This document shows, piece after piece, positions 45,439 through 54,836 of a stretch of DNA of 64,000 nucleotides. Source of the DNA: CAZLLE01 sp964560425 (lineage in GTDB: Bacteria > Campylobacterota > Campylobacteria > Campylobacterales > QNZT01); the NCBI GenBank assembly GCA_964560425.1, contig CAZLLE010000083.1, positions 58,100 through 122,099 on the forward strand, written 5' to 3'. The first letter of the stretch is position 1. Every line of letters starts with the position of its first letter. The notes beneath the pieces were generated by a model. The model saw only the letters and a program-made list of their open reading frames with translations. It ran no database searches and was not told where the DNA came from. A program made the translations under genes and the position numbers.

Positions 45439-46293
45439 TTATTGTGGAATTCTAAGTTTTTGTCCGGGATAAATTAATCTTTTATTTTTTATAAGCTCGG
45501 GGTTGGCTTTGATAATTTTTTTATATGCAGATACTGTACCATAAGCTTTTAGAGCAATTTTTGAGAGTGTATCACCACTTTTGACAGTAATAAATTTCAT
45601 CTCTTTCTCTCTTGTTTTTATCTCTTTTGCAATTGATTGAGTATATTTTGTCTTTTTCTGTTTTTTGAAATCCTCTTTAAAGTCTTTCTCTATCTCATCA
45701 TTAATTAACATAGACATTCTTGAGAGTGCATCTAGTTCAAGAGTATTCTCTTTTTTTGTTACAACAACTTTGTTAAATCTCTGCATATCTTTCTCTGATA
45801 GATTATCACCTGCCTCTTTACTCTGCTCCTCTTTTGTCATCTCTAAATTAGTATCATTTTGTACATTATCTAATCTATCTACTTCTGCTTCAACAAGTGA
45901 TGATATAAAATCTTTATTATCTGTTTGTGCATCTTTTGTTTTGCTAGAAGCACTATTCATTTGTGCCATAACTGCTTGAACAATCATACTAATATCTTCA
46001 GCTTTCAAGTTTCCTGTTTTTATTTGAGGAGCTTGTTGTGTAGTAGGAGTTGAGATATTTTGTGTTTGATTTGATCTTATATTATCCTCTTTAATCATAT
46101 ATTTATATCCAAACATAATTAGATAAGCTGTGATAATAAATAGAACCAAAATAATTAAAATTTGAATTATACTTCCAAAAGGAGTGTTACTCTCTTCTTT
46201 ATTTTCTTGCGTATCTTTAACATTCAAATTACTATTTGCACCATATTGGTTAAAGTCATTTTCCAAATGCTCAGATTCTTCTCTTTTAAACAT
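45439..46293 (-). CDS. LysM domain protein, single-pass membrane protein
   Basis: 284 residues: a polar cytoplasmic N-terminus, one membrane helix at about 45-66, a long charged Gln/Asn/Lys-rich linker and a C-terminal LysM domain (TVKSGDTLSKIALKAYG ... IYPGQKLRIPQ) for peptidoglycan binding. It probably tethers the inner membrane to the cell wall. It is the last gene of a four-gene leftward run, 11 bases after the rhodanese gene. Confidence 0.85.
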   Translation of the reverse strand: MFKREESEHLENDFNQYGANSNLNVKDTQENKEESNTPFGSIIQILIILVLFIITAYLIMFGYKYMIKEDNIRSNQTQNISTPTTQQAPQIKTGNLKAEDISMIVQAVMAQMNSASSKTKDAQTDNKDFISSLVEAEVDRLDNVQNDTNLEMTKEEQSKEAGDNLSEKDMQRFNKVVVTKKENTLELDALSRMSMLINDEIEKDFKEDFKKQKKTKYTQSIAKEIKTREKEMKFITVKSGDTLSKIALKAYGTVSAYKKIIKANPELIKNKRLIYPGQKLRIPQ

Positions 46294-46304
46294 CTTCTTT
46301 TCCT

Positions 46305-46976
46305 TTACTTATTAATCTCTTTTTGTACTACTGTTGTCAGTCCTAGAATTTTCCATCCTTGAAAACCATCTCTATAATAGAAAATTTTATCTGTTGGATA
46401 TCCATATTTTAATAGTCCATTTATTAATCTTCGTGATTGATCGCACCATAGGCCATTATCAAAAATAGTTAATTCTTTTGCTTTTTCAAAATTCCATTTA
46501 CCATCTTTATCTATGTTCATTCCTAGAAGTGTAAAGATTTTTGCGATTTTACTTTTTTTTGCTCTTTCCATCACGGGATAAGGAATATTAACTGCTGATG
46601 GTATAGTTTCAATCTCATGCCATCTTTTTAATCTAGCATCCACTATAACTCCTTGTGCTTTTTCCACCTTGTTTTTGATAAAGCTCATCAACTCTACTTC
46701 TCCAACTGTTTTAATATCAGGGTGAACTTTCATAGGATGTATACAAAATGGTGGACACTCTCTTGCTACTTTTACATAATCATCAGTTAAGATATTCTCT
46801 GTATCTTGTATTCTTTGTACACGAACTTCATTTCCTAAATGGTATAGGTTGACATAAGGTATATCTTTTGTAATTTTTACATGTATCTGCTCTTTTTGCA
46901 TATCGACACTATTTTGAGAAAATAGAGAGCTACTAAATAAAACTCCACTTGCTATTGCTACATTTATAACTTTCAT
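46305..46976 (-). CDS. Exported rhodanese-like protein, paralogue 1
   Basis: 223 residues: signal peptide, a short beta region, a CPPFC motif near residue 71 and a rhodanese domain (VIVDARLKRWHE, IPSAVNIPY, FDNGLWCDQSRRL, YRDGFQGW). The cysteine in GLWCDQS takes the place of the persulfide cysteine, though the loop (WCDQSRR) differs from the usual CxxGxR. It probably handles sulfane sulfur in the periplasm. It is closely related to the gene two places upstream; the two bracket the PilJ-like sensor. Confidence 0.85.
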   Translation of the reverse strand: MKVINVAIASGVLFSSSLFSQNSVDMQKEQIHVKITKDIPYVNLYHLGNEVRVQRIQDTENILTDDYVKVARECPPFCIHPMKVHPDIKTVGEVELMSFIKNKVEKAQGVIVDARLKRWHEIETIPSAVNIPYPVMERAKKSKIAKIFTLLGMNIDKDGKWNFEKAKELTIFDNGLWCDQSRRLINGLLKYGYPTDKIFYYRDGFQGWKILGLTTVVQKEINK

Positions 46977-46988
46977 TATTTTTCCTTG

Positions 46989-48680
46989 TTAATAATCTAT
47001 GCTAAGTTCACTCATGTGAACTGCTTTATTCATCTCTTTTAAGAGGATAGGGTTTAGTTTTATTATATTCGCTAAATCACTACTATTTGGACTCTTTTTT
47101 ATATATAGTGGTTTGAGCTTTTTCCATAGGGTTTGAACCTTTATAAGCTGTTGTTTAATTGATTTATTACTTACAGGTATAACTTTTATATTTTCATCAC
47201 CTTTTAAGAGTGCCAAAAGTGAATTTTCAAATAGAGCAATAGTCTCATCTAACTTTTTTTGGTTACTGTTTTGGTTTAAATTTGCTACTGTTAGTAGTTT
47301 CTCTTTTGCCATCTTTTGTGTTAACATTCTTTGTCTTCCTGCAACATCAATAACTTGTGTTCGTACGACATCCATGTATCCATCAAAATTCTTATTTTTC
47401 TTATATAGTTGCACAAGGGTATTTGAAATTTTTAGTAGATTCTCATTGTGTGAAGCAATAAATATAATATCTTTCGGATCTGTTTTTTGAGTATTACTAA
47501 TATTTTGAATATGTTTATAAAAAGGTTGCCACTCCTCTTGAATAGTTTTTAGTTGTGTAAGAATATTTTTATCTGTTGTTGGTATTAATTGTAGATCTTT
47601 ATCGCCATTTATAAAGCCATTTAGTGTTTTGTTGTATAAATTAGAGGCTTTTTTTAGCTCTTTTTTACTATTTTTTACCCCAATGTTTGATGCAATTAGC
47701 AGTGAAAGTTTTGACATTTTTTGTGTCAACATTCTCTGCTTTCCTGCTAGATTAATAACATGATTTTTTTCACTTTTTAACTCCATAAAATTACCAACAA
47801 TAGCTGATAAGTTTTTCATGAGTTTCTCTTTTCTTATTGAGTTTTCATATAGTGAAACAATTTGATTCATCTGTGTACGAAGTGAGTCTAGTTTAATAAT
47901 ACTCTCTTTTAATTTTCCTCTATTTTTTTGAAGTTTCTTATAATCAAGAGATGGTTTAATATCTTCCCAATCTTTTTGAGCAATTTTTAACTCTTTTTTA
48001 ATTTTGGTTAGTTTAGTTCCCTTTAAATTTAGTGAACTATCTCCATTTTGTAACCCTTTTAATATTTTGTCAAATAGAGATATAGTTGTTTGTAACTCTT
48101 TTTTATTCTCTTTTGTATTGATATTATTAGTGATTAGGAGAATCTCTTTTGCTATTTTCTGTGTAAGCATTCTCTGTTTTCCAGCAAGGTTGATATCATT
48201 TGTCAAACTTGATTTTAAGTTAGAACTATCTCCCCTTTTGATATACATCTCTACAACTTTATTTATCTCTTTTAAGAGTTGTAAATTTATTTCTGCTATA
48301 GAGTGATAACTTTTTTTAGATGATCTGTTATGTAAAATATTTTCAATATCTTTATGAAATTTTTTCCAAATTTTTTCTACGATTTTTAGTCGTTTTTGAA
48401 TTTTTGAATTTTTAATAGCTACAAGATTTAACTCTTTATCTCCATTGATTAGACCATTAAGTGTCTGCTCAAAAAGTTTAATACTATGATTTAGGTTTTT
48501 TATATTTTTCTTTTTATCAATACTAGATTTAATTAAAAATATCTCTTTTGTTATTTTTTGTGATAACATCCTCTGTTTACCTGCCAAATTTATAGTTGTG
48601 GCTAACTCTTTATTTGATAAGGCAAATGATAGAGATGGTAGTAGTAGTAATAAAATAAAAATTTTCTTTATATATATCAA
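46989..48680 (-). CDS. Periplasmic protein with four PilJ/NarX-type sensor repeats
   Basis: 563 residues: signal peptide (1-20), then four ~135-residue repeats, each opening with (N/D)xAGKQRMLxQK at about 31, 164, 310 and 446, and each with an internal LNGLINGD-like turn and a conserved W. This is the PilJ N-terminal (PF13675-type) four-helix sensor domain; the motif corresponds to the P-box by which NarX/NarQ bind nitrate. There is no membrane helix after the signal peptide and no kinase or methyl-accepting domain, so it must signal through a partner or bind a ligand. It sits between two exported rhodaneses. Confidence 0.85.
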   Translation of the reverse strand: MIYIKKIFILLLLLPSLSFALSNKELATTINLAGKQRMLSQKITKEIFLIKSSIDKKKNIKNLNHSIKLFEQTLNGLINGDKELNLVAIKNSKIQKRLKIVEKIWKKFHKDIENILHNRSSKKSYHSIAEINLQLLKEINKVVEMYIKRGDSSNLKSSLTNDINLAGKQRMLTQKIAKEILLITNNINTKENKKELQTTISLFDKILKGLQNGDSSLNLKGTKLTKIKKELKIAQKDWEDIKPSLDYKKLQKNRGKLKESIIKLDSLRTQMNQIVSLYENSIRKEKLMKNLSAIVGNFMELKSEKNHVINLAGKQRMLTQKMSKLSLLIASNIGVKNSKKELKKASNLYNKTLNGFINGDKDLQLIPTTDKNILTQLKTIQEEWQPFYKHIQNISNTQKTDPKDIIFIASHNENLLKISNTLVQLYKKNKNFDGYMDVVRTQVIDVAGRQRMLTQKMAKEKLLTVANLNQNSNQKKLDETIALFENSLLALLKGDENIKVIPVSNKSIKQQLIKVQTLWKKLKPLYIKKSPNSSDLANIIKLNPILLKEMNKAVHMSELSIDY

Positions 48681-48689
48681 TTAATTCTC

Positions 48690-49337
48690 CTACTGTTTTG
48701 GTACAATTGTACTTAATCCAAGAAGTTGCCAAAACTGCATACCACCTCTGTAATATGAGATTTTATCTTTTGGATAACCATGTTTGATTAAGTTTCTCAT
48801 TCCACTAACAGCTTGTTGACACCAAGGTCCATTATCAAATAGAAGTAGTTGCATAGCATCTGAAAAGTTCCAACCTTTTTTACTTTTAGTTGCTCCAAAT
48901 AGTTTAAATATCTGATCTACATAAGGGTTGTCTTCATCTGCTGAGAGAATAGAAAAAGGTATATTTACAGCCCCCGGTATTGTACCGTTTTGGTGCCATT
49001 TTGGCATTCTTGCATCAACTAAAGCACCTCTGTTATTTGATAGCTTTTTTTGAATAAAATCAAGTACATCTAGTTCAGAGATTGCAACAATACCCTCTAT
49101 TGGCTCAAGTGCTTGAACACAAAATGGTGGACATGGTCTAGATGTTTTTGCATAACTATTATTTAGTTTTTTTTGTGTATCTTGAACTCTTTGAATTTTC
49201 ATTATTTTGCCCTCAAATTCAACCTCCACAAATGGTAAATCTTTTTTGATATTAACCTCTAAAGCCGATAAATTAGCCGTAAATGAGAGTGCTACCATTA
49301 TTGTTGTTACTATTTTTGGTAAATATACTCTTTTCAT
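48690..49337 (-). CDS. Exported rhodanese-like protein, paralogue 2
   Basis: 215 residues: signal peptide, a CPPFC motif at about residue 69, and a rhodanese domain (ALVDARMPKWHQ, IPGAVNIPF, FDNGPWCQQAVSGM, YRGGMQFW). The cysteine loop WCQQAVSG is unlike the classical CxxGxR loop. It is the first gene of the four-gene run and shares its whole layout with the 46.3 kb paralogue. Confidence 0.85.
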   Translation of the reverse strand: MKRVYLPKIVTTIMVALSFTANLSALEVNIKKDLPFVEVEFEGKIMKIQRVQDTQKKLNNSYAKTSRPCPPFCVQALEPIEGIVAISELDVLDFIQKKLSNNRGALVDARMPKWHQNGTIPGAVNIPFSILSADEDNPYVDQIFKLFGATKSKKGWNFSDAMQLLLFDNGPWCQQAVSGMRNLIKHGYPKDKISYYRGGMQFWQLLGLSTIVPKQ

Positions 49338-49468
49338 GTTGCTCCTTGTATAACTATTTTAAATTCTCTTAAGCAACTTCTATTCCTATACTCAGGTTAT
49401 TAATTTATTCTTCTTTTTTCCGATCTTAAGTACATGAAGTAAATATTTATATATTAGAAGGATGGGAG

Positions 49469-50257
49469 ATGGCATTTTTCTCTAGAATGGGCAAAAAAAA
49501 AGAGAACAAAAATTTTTATAGTGTTTCTACAATTATCACAGAAGGGACAAGTAGTTTTGGAAATATTGTGGGTAATGATACAATCCATGTAGATGGAAAT
49601 GTAGAGGGTAATATCAAGGTAAATAATATTGTAATTATCGGTAAAAGTGGTGTAGTAAATGGAAAAATACAAGCACAGCAGGTGATGATCAGTGGTGAAA
49701 CATCAGGGCAAATTATATGTAACTCTCTTGAAGTTATGGATTCAGCAGTTGTTAGTAGTCATGTAAAAGCAAATAAGGCGTTGGTTAAGGGTGTTATTAA
49801 GGCTACAATCCATTGTGATGGTCTTTTTGTAGAGAAAAATGGTGTTATTAGAGGAAAAGTACAAGCCAAAGATTTAGTGGTAAGTGGAATTGTAAATGGT
49901 GATGTTGCTTGTAATGTACTTTCAATCAAAAAGAGTGGTTTTGTTCGTGGTAAAATGTTTGTCAATAATATGATAAATGAAGGTGGTAAAGTAGAGGGAG
50001 CGATTGGACTTTATAATGATTTATTAACTCCAGAGCAGATGGCTAAACTTAAAAATGGTAAATCTGTTAAACTACTTGAAATGTCAGATTATTATGTAGA
50101 TGTACCAACAGAGGTTGAAACTGAATCAAAAATTAAAGATATTATAGAGCAAGTTGTCTCATATGAGGGTGAAAAAAATCCAGAACTTGGATTTATTGCT
50201 CCAAAAGAGTCAATAGATGAAGATTTTGTTGATGTTGATTTTGAGGCAATACCTTAA
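49469..50257 (+). CDS. Bactofilin-family polymer-forming protein
   Basis: 262 residues with a repetitive right-handed beta-helix: short repeats such as GNIVGNDTIHVDGNVEGNI, VIIGKSGVVNGKIQAQQ and LSIKKSGFVRGKMF. Bactofilins form filaments that position cell-wall enzymes; CcmA of H. pylori sets helical shape with M23 peptidases. The acidic C-terminal extension (200-262) is longer than in CcmA. It is divergent from the rhodanese operon. Confidence 0.9.
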   Translation: MAFFSRMGKKKENKNFYSVSTIITEGTSSFGNIVGNDTIHVDGNVEGNIKVNNIVIIGKSGVVNGKIQAQQVMISGETSGQIICNSLEVMDSAVVSSHVKANKALVKGVIKATIHCDGLFVEKNGVIRGKVQAKDLVVSGIVNGDVACNVLSIKKSGFVRGKMFVNNMINEGGKVEGAIGLYNDLLTPEQMAKLKNGKSVKLLEMSDYYVDVPTEVETESKIKDIIEQVVSYEGEKNPELGFIAPKESIDEDFVDVDFEAIP

Positions 50258-50304
50258 AACCATTTTGATAACATGGAGTTTAAAAAAATTATAGTAGGTG
50301 ATTT

Positions 50305-51108
50305 TTGAAAATTCCATATATTAGTATATTTTTGTTATTAATAATTGTAGGGGTCTCATTTTTTGGCTCATATTTTTATAATATCTCTCCTTTTGAATTA
50401 AATAAAGAGGCAATTTTATTGCCTCCCTCTTTTGAGAATCTAATGGGTACAGATCGTCTTGGTCGTGATGTTTTTGCACGGATAATGGAGGGTGGAAAAG
50501 TCTCTTTGATTATTGGTGTAGGAAGTGCTTTGATTGCTAGTTTTACAGGGCTTATGATCGGTGTTTCTGCTGGTTTTTTGGGTAGAGGTGTTGACAAGCT
50601 TGTTATTATTTTGATTGATCTATTTTTGACATTTCCTACTTTTTTCTTGTTATTAGCTTTGATTAGTTATATGAATGCATCTATTTTGATTTTAGTAATT
50701 GTAATCTCTATTACTGGATGGATGGGTATGGCTAGAATGATTCGTAGTGAGAGTTTTGCTATTAATTCAAAACCATTTATTAAGATACTCAAAATTTCAG
50801 GCGTTAGCAAAGTTAAAATTATTCTCAAATATTTTACTCCTCTTCTTGCTCCTATATTTTTTATTAGTTTTACTTTTGGTGTTGGTGGTGCAATTTTGGC
50901 AGAGAGTGGACTAAGTTTTTTGGGGATTGGTATTATGCCTCCACAAATTAGTTGGGGAAGTGTTTTGAGTGAGGGTAAAGATGTTGTTGATATTGCTTGG
51001 TGGCTCAGTTTTTTTCCTGGTTTGATGATCTTTTTGATAATTTACTCTTTGGCAAATATATCTGATTTTTTACAAAGGTATACAAATCAAAAAGATAAGG
51101 TCGTATAG
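50305..51108 (+). CDS. ABC transporter permease, DppC/OppC family
   Basis: 267 residues, about six helices. Signatures: an early LMGTDRLGRDVFARIMEG, the EAA-like loop ISGVSKVKIILKYF, and AESGLSFLGIGIMPPQISWG. It imports dipeptides, nickel or similar ligands with partners not present here. The start is a TTG at 50305 with AGGTGA upstream. It directly abuts the TIGR02757 gene. Confidence 0.9.
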   Translation: MKIPYISIFLLLIIVGVSFFGSYFYNISPFELNKEAILLPPSFENLMGTDRLGRDVFARIMEGGKVSLIIGVGSALIASFTGLMIGVSAGFLGRGVDKLVIILIDLFLTFPTFFLLLALISYMNASILILVIVISITGWMGMARMIRSESFAINSKPFIKILKISGVSKVKIILKYFTPLLAPIFFISFTFGVGGAILAESGLSFLGIGIMPPQISWGSVLSEGKDVVDIAWWLSFFPGLMIFLIIYSLANISDFLQRYTNQKDKVV

Positions 51109-51855
51109 ATGGATAGATTAAAAGAGATATTAGATGCTGAAGTTTTAAAAAGAGACTCTTTTGATGAAATATCTCTTGATAAACCAGATCCAATGCTTGT
51201 TGCAAGGGAGTACAAAGATGAGTATATATCTCTGATTTGTGCTCTGTTTGCTTATGGAAATGCTAGGTTGATTGTAAAATTTTTAAGCTCTTTAGATTTT
51301 TCTTTGATTGATGGTAGTGAAGAGGAGATTAAAAAATCTTTGAGTGATTATTATTATAGATTTCAAAGCTCAGAAGATGTAATTAATATATTTATAACTC
51401 TTAGAAGAGCAAAATTAGAATTTTCTCTTGAAGATATATTTTTGAGTGGCTATCAAAGAGAAAATAATATTTTAGATGGTTTAAATACTTTGATAAGTAA
51501 ATTACTTGAATTAAATAAGTTTACTTCTCATGGATATCAATTTTTACTTGGTTCTCCACCAACTAAAAAGAGTAAATCTGCTTATAAAAGATGGAATATG
51601 TATCTAAGGTGGATGGTAAGATCTGATAAAATAGATTTAGGACTATGGGAGAGAGTAGATCAAAAAGATCTATTAATTCCGCTAGATACACATACCTTTA
51701 AGGTGTCTCGTAAGCTTGGATTGTTGGAGAGAAAGAGTTATGATTTGAAAGCAGTTGTAGAGTTAAGCCAAAAATTGAGAAGTTTTGATCCTCTTGATCC
51801 AATTAAATATGACTTTGCTCTGTATCGTATAGGACAAGAGAAACAAAAGATTTAA
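51109..51855 (+). CDS. TIGR02757 (DUF2400) family protein
   Basis: 248 residues, soluble and helical. Family features: REYKDEYISLICALFAYGNA, NMYLRWMVRSDKIDLGLW and IPLDTHTFKVSRKLGL. Helix-hairpin-helix DNA glycosylases share the last kind of pattern, so a link to DNA repair is suspected but unproved. It ends about 80 bases before atpB. Confidence 0.85.
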   Translation: MDRLKEILDAEVLKRDSFDEISLDKPDPMLVAREYKDEYISLICALFAYGNARLIVKFLSSLDFSLIDGSEEEIKKSLSDYYYRFQSSEDVINIFITLRRAKLEFSLEDIFLSGYQRENNILDGLNTLISKLLELNKFTSHGYQFLLGSPPTKKSKSAYKRWNMYLRWMVRSDKIDLGLWERVDQKDLLIPLDTHTFKVSRKLGLLERKSYDLKAVVELSQKLRSFDPLDPIKYDFALYRIGQEKQKI

Positions 51856-51932
51856 GCTTTAAGAAAAATTTTATCAATTATTAATCGAAAATAAGATAAA
51901 ATACGCGAACTTTATACACAAGGAACTCTACG

Positions 51933-52607
51933 ATGAATGAGATTTTTACTTTCTTTGGGCTGATCTCCCATGACCACACATTTATTTTTGTAACTCATAC
52001 CCTTCTTGCTGCGGGTATAGTGATTTTTATTGCTAGAATGGCTACTTCTTCGCTTCAATTAGTACCAAAAGGTACTCAGAATGTAATGGAGTCATATCTT
52101 TTAGGTGTTATTTCTATGGGTCAAGATGTAATGGGCAAAGAGTTGGCTAAAAAATATCTTCCTTTAGTTGCAACAATTGGTCTACTTGTTTTTGTATCTA
52201 ATATGATTGGTATTATTCCCGGTTTTGAATCACCAACAGGAAATATTAACTTTACACTTGCACTTGCTCTTATTGTATTTATATATTATAACTATGAGGG
52301 TATTAAAGAGAATGGCGTAGTTAAATATTTTGCACACTTCATGGGACCTAGCATTTGGTTGGCTCCTCTTATGTTTCCTATTGAGATTTTGTCTCATTTT
52401 TCAAGAATTATCTCTTTGTCATTTAGACTTTTTGGAAATATTAAAGGTGATGATCTATTCTTGGCTGTTATTTTGATGCTTGCACCATTTGTTTTCCCTC
52501 TTGCACCATTTGCGATTTTGGTATTTTTTGGATTGCTTCAATCATTCATTTTTATGATTTTGACTTATGTTTATCTTGCAGGTGCTGTACAGATTAGTGA
52601 TCACTAA
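51933..52607 (+). CDS. atpB: ATP synthase F0 subunit a
   Basis: 224 residues, five to six helices. SRIISLSFRLFGNIKGDD carries the essential arginine of the proton path. It is separate from the other atp genes, as usual in Campylobacterota. An AAGGA ribosome binding site and a TAAAAT box lie in the 77-base leader. Confidence 0.96.
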   Translation: MNEIFTFFGLISHDHTFIFVTHTLLAAGIVIFIARMATSSLQLVPKGTQNVMESYLLGVISMGQDVMGKELAKKYLPLVATIGLLVFVSNMIGIIPGFESPTGNINFTLALALIVFIYYNYEGIKENGVVKYFAHFMGPSIWLAPLMFPIEILSHFSRIISLSFRLFGNIKGDDLFLAVILMLAPFVFPLAPFAILVFFGLLQSFIFMILTYVYLAGAVQISDH

Positions 52608-52610
52608 GGA

Positions 52611-52874
52611 ATGAGAGTGCAAAAAAATAGTTTTGAATCAATTGTAAGTTTTTTACAAGGAGCCTCTTGGGCAATTGTTGTCATTGGTGCGTATCTATTT
52701 TTTACACTTTTCTATCCATTTGGGCTTATTGTAGCTTTGGTGGGTGGATTTTTTGGTGCTATGATTGGTCTGTTTATGGTTGTTTTCTTTGAGATGGCTC
52801 ACGCTCAAGAAGAGAGTTTGAAAGAACAAAGAGAGCAGACTAAGCTTCTAAAAGAGTTATTAGAAAAAAAATAG
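52611..52874 (+). CDS. Small two-helix membrane protein downstream of atpB
   Basis: 87 residues: two helices (about 15-35 and 37-62), then a charged coiled-coil tail (EESLKEQREQTKLLKELLEKK). It starts 3 bases after atpB and overlaps the thiE-like start; a similar small gene follows atpB in Campylobacter. It may act in F0 assembly, by position only. Confidence 0.7.
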   Translation: MRVQKNSFESIVSFLQGASWAIVVIGAYLFFTLFYPFGLIVALVGGFFGAMIGLFMVVFFEMAHAQEESLKEQREQTKLLKELLEKK

Positions 52875-53431
52875 TGATCAGTTATTGTATTACTGACCCC
52901 TCTTATTATAGTGACTCTACTGAAAAATTTTCTCTATATATTGAGGAAATTTTTCAAAGTCACAAAGTTGATATGATCTCTTTTAGAGATAAAAGAGGTA
53001 TCAATTTGGAACCTTTTATAAAGATATTTCTTGATATTTGTAAAAAATATAATACTCCTGCACTTATTAATTCTCATATTGATTTAGCTCTAAAATATAA
53101 TTTTTTTGGTGTACATCTTACCTCCTCTCAATTTAATAAAATATCTTATGCCCATAATAAAAAACTTTTTGTTATTGTTAGTACACACTCTTTAGAAGAG
53201 GCTAAATTAGCTCAAAAATATGGTGCTTCTTTGATTACCTTTAGCCCCATTTTTCACTCTCCAAATAAGGGTAAACCAAAAGGATTAGAAGCTCTAAAAG
53301 AGGTTGTAGATAATCTTGATATTGGATGTATTGCTCTTGGTGGAATTATGAGTCAAAAAGAGATAGATAGTTGTCAAAAAGCTGGATCATATGGATTTGC
53401 CTCGATACGATTTTTTGCAAATAAAGTTTAA
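52874..53431 (+). CDS. Thiamine phosphate synthase family protein (ThiE/TenI-like)
   Basis: A 185-residue TIM barrel with MISFRDKRG, TPALINSHIDLALKYNFFGV, LITFSPIFHSPNKGKPKGL and IALGGIMS, the ThiE/TenI order of pyrophosphate and thiazole-phosphate sites. ThiE joins HMP-PP with thiazole phosphate. TenI homologues are aromatases, and the short length leaves TenI open. It starts with GTG overlapping the previous stop. Confidence 0.82.
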   Translation: MISYCITDPSYYSDSTEKFSLYIEEIFQSHKVDMISFRDKRGINLEPFIKIFLDICKKYNTPALINSHIDLALKYNFFGVHLTSSQFNKISYAHNKKLFVIVSTHSLEEAKLAQKYGASLITFSPIFHSPNKGKPKGLEALKEVVDNLDIGCIALGGIMSQKEIDSCQKAGSYGFASIRFFANKV

Positions 53432-53486
53432 TATATTTAATTTTTGATAAAATAATAGGATTATTTATTCTAAATTGGTAAAATAT

Positions 53487-54782
53487 ATGAAAAAAAATCG
53501 AAGTATTGTCAAAACCTTTTTTATTAGCATGTCAACAGTTATTTTCTCATTGGTTCTAATTGTTGTTATTCTTTCTGTATATCAGAGTAGTTTTGATATT
53601 GATCCTACTTTTAGAGAGTTCAGTAACGGCATTCTAGACTCTCTTTTTGCAATTAGAACTAGTCAATTGCTTTTTATTGCCTTTTTTGCAGTGGTTATCT
53701 CTATTATCATTGCATATTTTATATCTTCAAATATAGAGAAAAATTTTGATGTTTTTCATCTTTACTTCCATAAAGCTGCACATAAATTAGAAAAAATAGA
53801 TACAAATAAATTACAGTTTGATGAATTTATTAGTCTTGCAAATTCTGTTAATACTATGATAGATAGTATTAATGAAGCACATAAAGAGTTAGAGTGGAAT
53901 CAAAAATATCTTCAGGCAATATTAGAGGCACAGACAAACATGGTATTGGTTTTATCAAGTGCTGAAAATGATATTATAGAGAGTGTAAATCAAGCGTTTT
54001 TAAACTATTTTGAAGTAGAAAGTATTGAAGAGTTCTATTATGAGTATAACTCTTTGACTGATGTACTAAAATATGAAGATTTGATGCTTAAAGATATATC
54101 AATTAATGATAAAAAATGGTTTGAATATATTTTAGAGAATCCATCAATTACGCATAAAATTGTGATTGAGAGGGAGTCTTTGGATGATACTTTTATTGTT
54201 ACAGCTAGTTTGGTGGATATAGAAAATGTTTATCGTGTTGTAATTGCTCTTCATAAAGTAACAGAGTTAGAAGAGCAGAGAAAGATGTTTGAAAAAGAGG
54301 CATCTACTGATACTTTGACAAGAATTGCAAATAGATTAAAATTCAATGCCGTTTTAGAACAGCAGGTAGAGATTTCAAAAAGATATGGTGATGATCTTTC
54401 GATAATACTTTTTGATATTGATAACTTTAAAATGATTAATGATACTTATGGACATCAAGTTGGGGATAATGTTCTTGTAGAACTCTCTGCTGTTATTAGT
54501 GAATCTGTTAGAAAAAGTGATACTTTTGCGAGATGGGGAGGAGAGGAATTTGTAATTATTTTGTCTCAAACATCTCTTGAAACAGCTAAGATTTTAGCTG
54601 AAAAACTAAGAGAAAAAGTTGCTGGATACTCTTTTAGTGATAATCTTGATGTTACTTGTAGTTTTGGTGTTGCTCAATATCAAAATATGGAGCCTATTTC
54701 TGATTTTCTCAAGCATGTAGATGATGCACTCTATCAAGCAAAGGATGCTGGTAAAAATATTGTTGTGAGTGATATATATTAA
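53487..54782 (+). CDS. Membrane-bound diguanylate cyclase (PAS-GGDEF)
   Basis: 431 residues: helices at about 8-30 and 60-80, a HAMP-like linker, a PAS-like domain (about 150-255) and a GGDEF domain. FDIDNFKMINDTYGHQVGDN is the substrate-binding segment and RWGGEEFVIIL the active GGEEF. RKSD five residues before it is the RxxD product-inhibition site. It should make c-di-GMP under feedback control, which could feed the receptor in the exopolysaccharide operon at 17 kb. The start is the ATG at 53487; a TTG 12 bases upstream is possible. Confidence 0.9.
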   Translation: MKKNRSIVKTFFISMSTVIFSLVLIVVILSVYQSSFDIDPTFREFSNGILDSLFAIRTSQLLFIAFFAVVISIIIAYFISSNIEKNFDVFHLYFHKAAHKLEKIDTNKLQFDEFISLANSVNTMIDSINEAHKELEWNQKYLQAILEAQTNMVLVLSSAENDIIESVNQAFLNYFEVESIEEFYYEYNSLTDVLKYEDLMLKDISINDKKWFEYILENPSITHKIVIERESLDDTFIVTASLVDIENVYRVVIALHKVTELEEQRKMFEKEASTDTLTRIANRLKFNAVLEQQVEISKRYGDDLSIILFDIDNFKMINDTYGHQVGDNVLVELSAVISESVRKSDTFARWGGEEFVIILSQTSLETAKILAEKLREKVAGYSFSDNLDVTCSFGVAQYQNMEPISDFLKHVDDALYQAKDAGKNIVVSDIY

Positions 54783-54836
54783 AGCCAATAGATTGTAATA
54801 TAGCCACAATAATAATATACTATTTAAGGTAATTTA

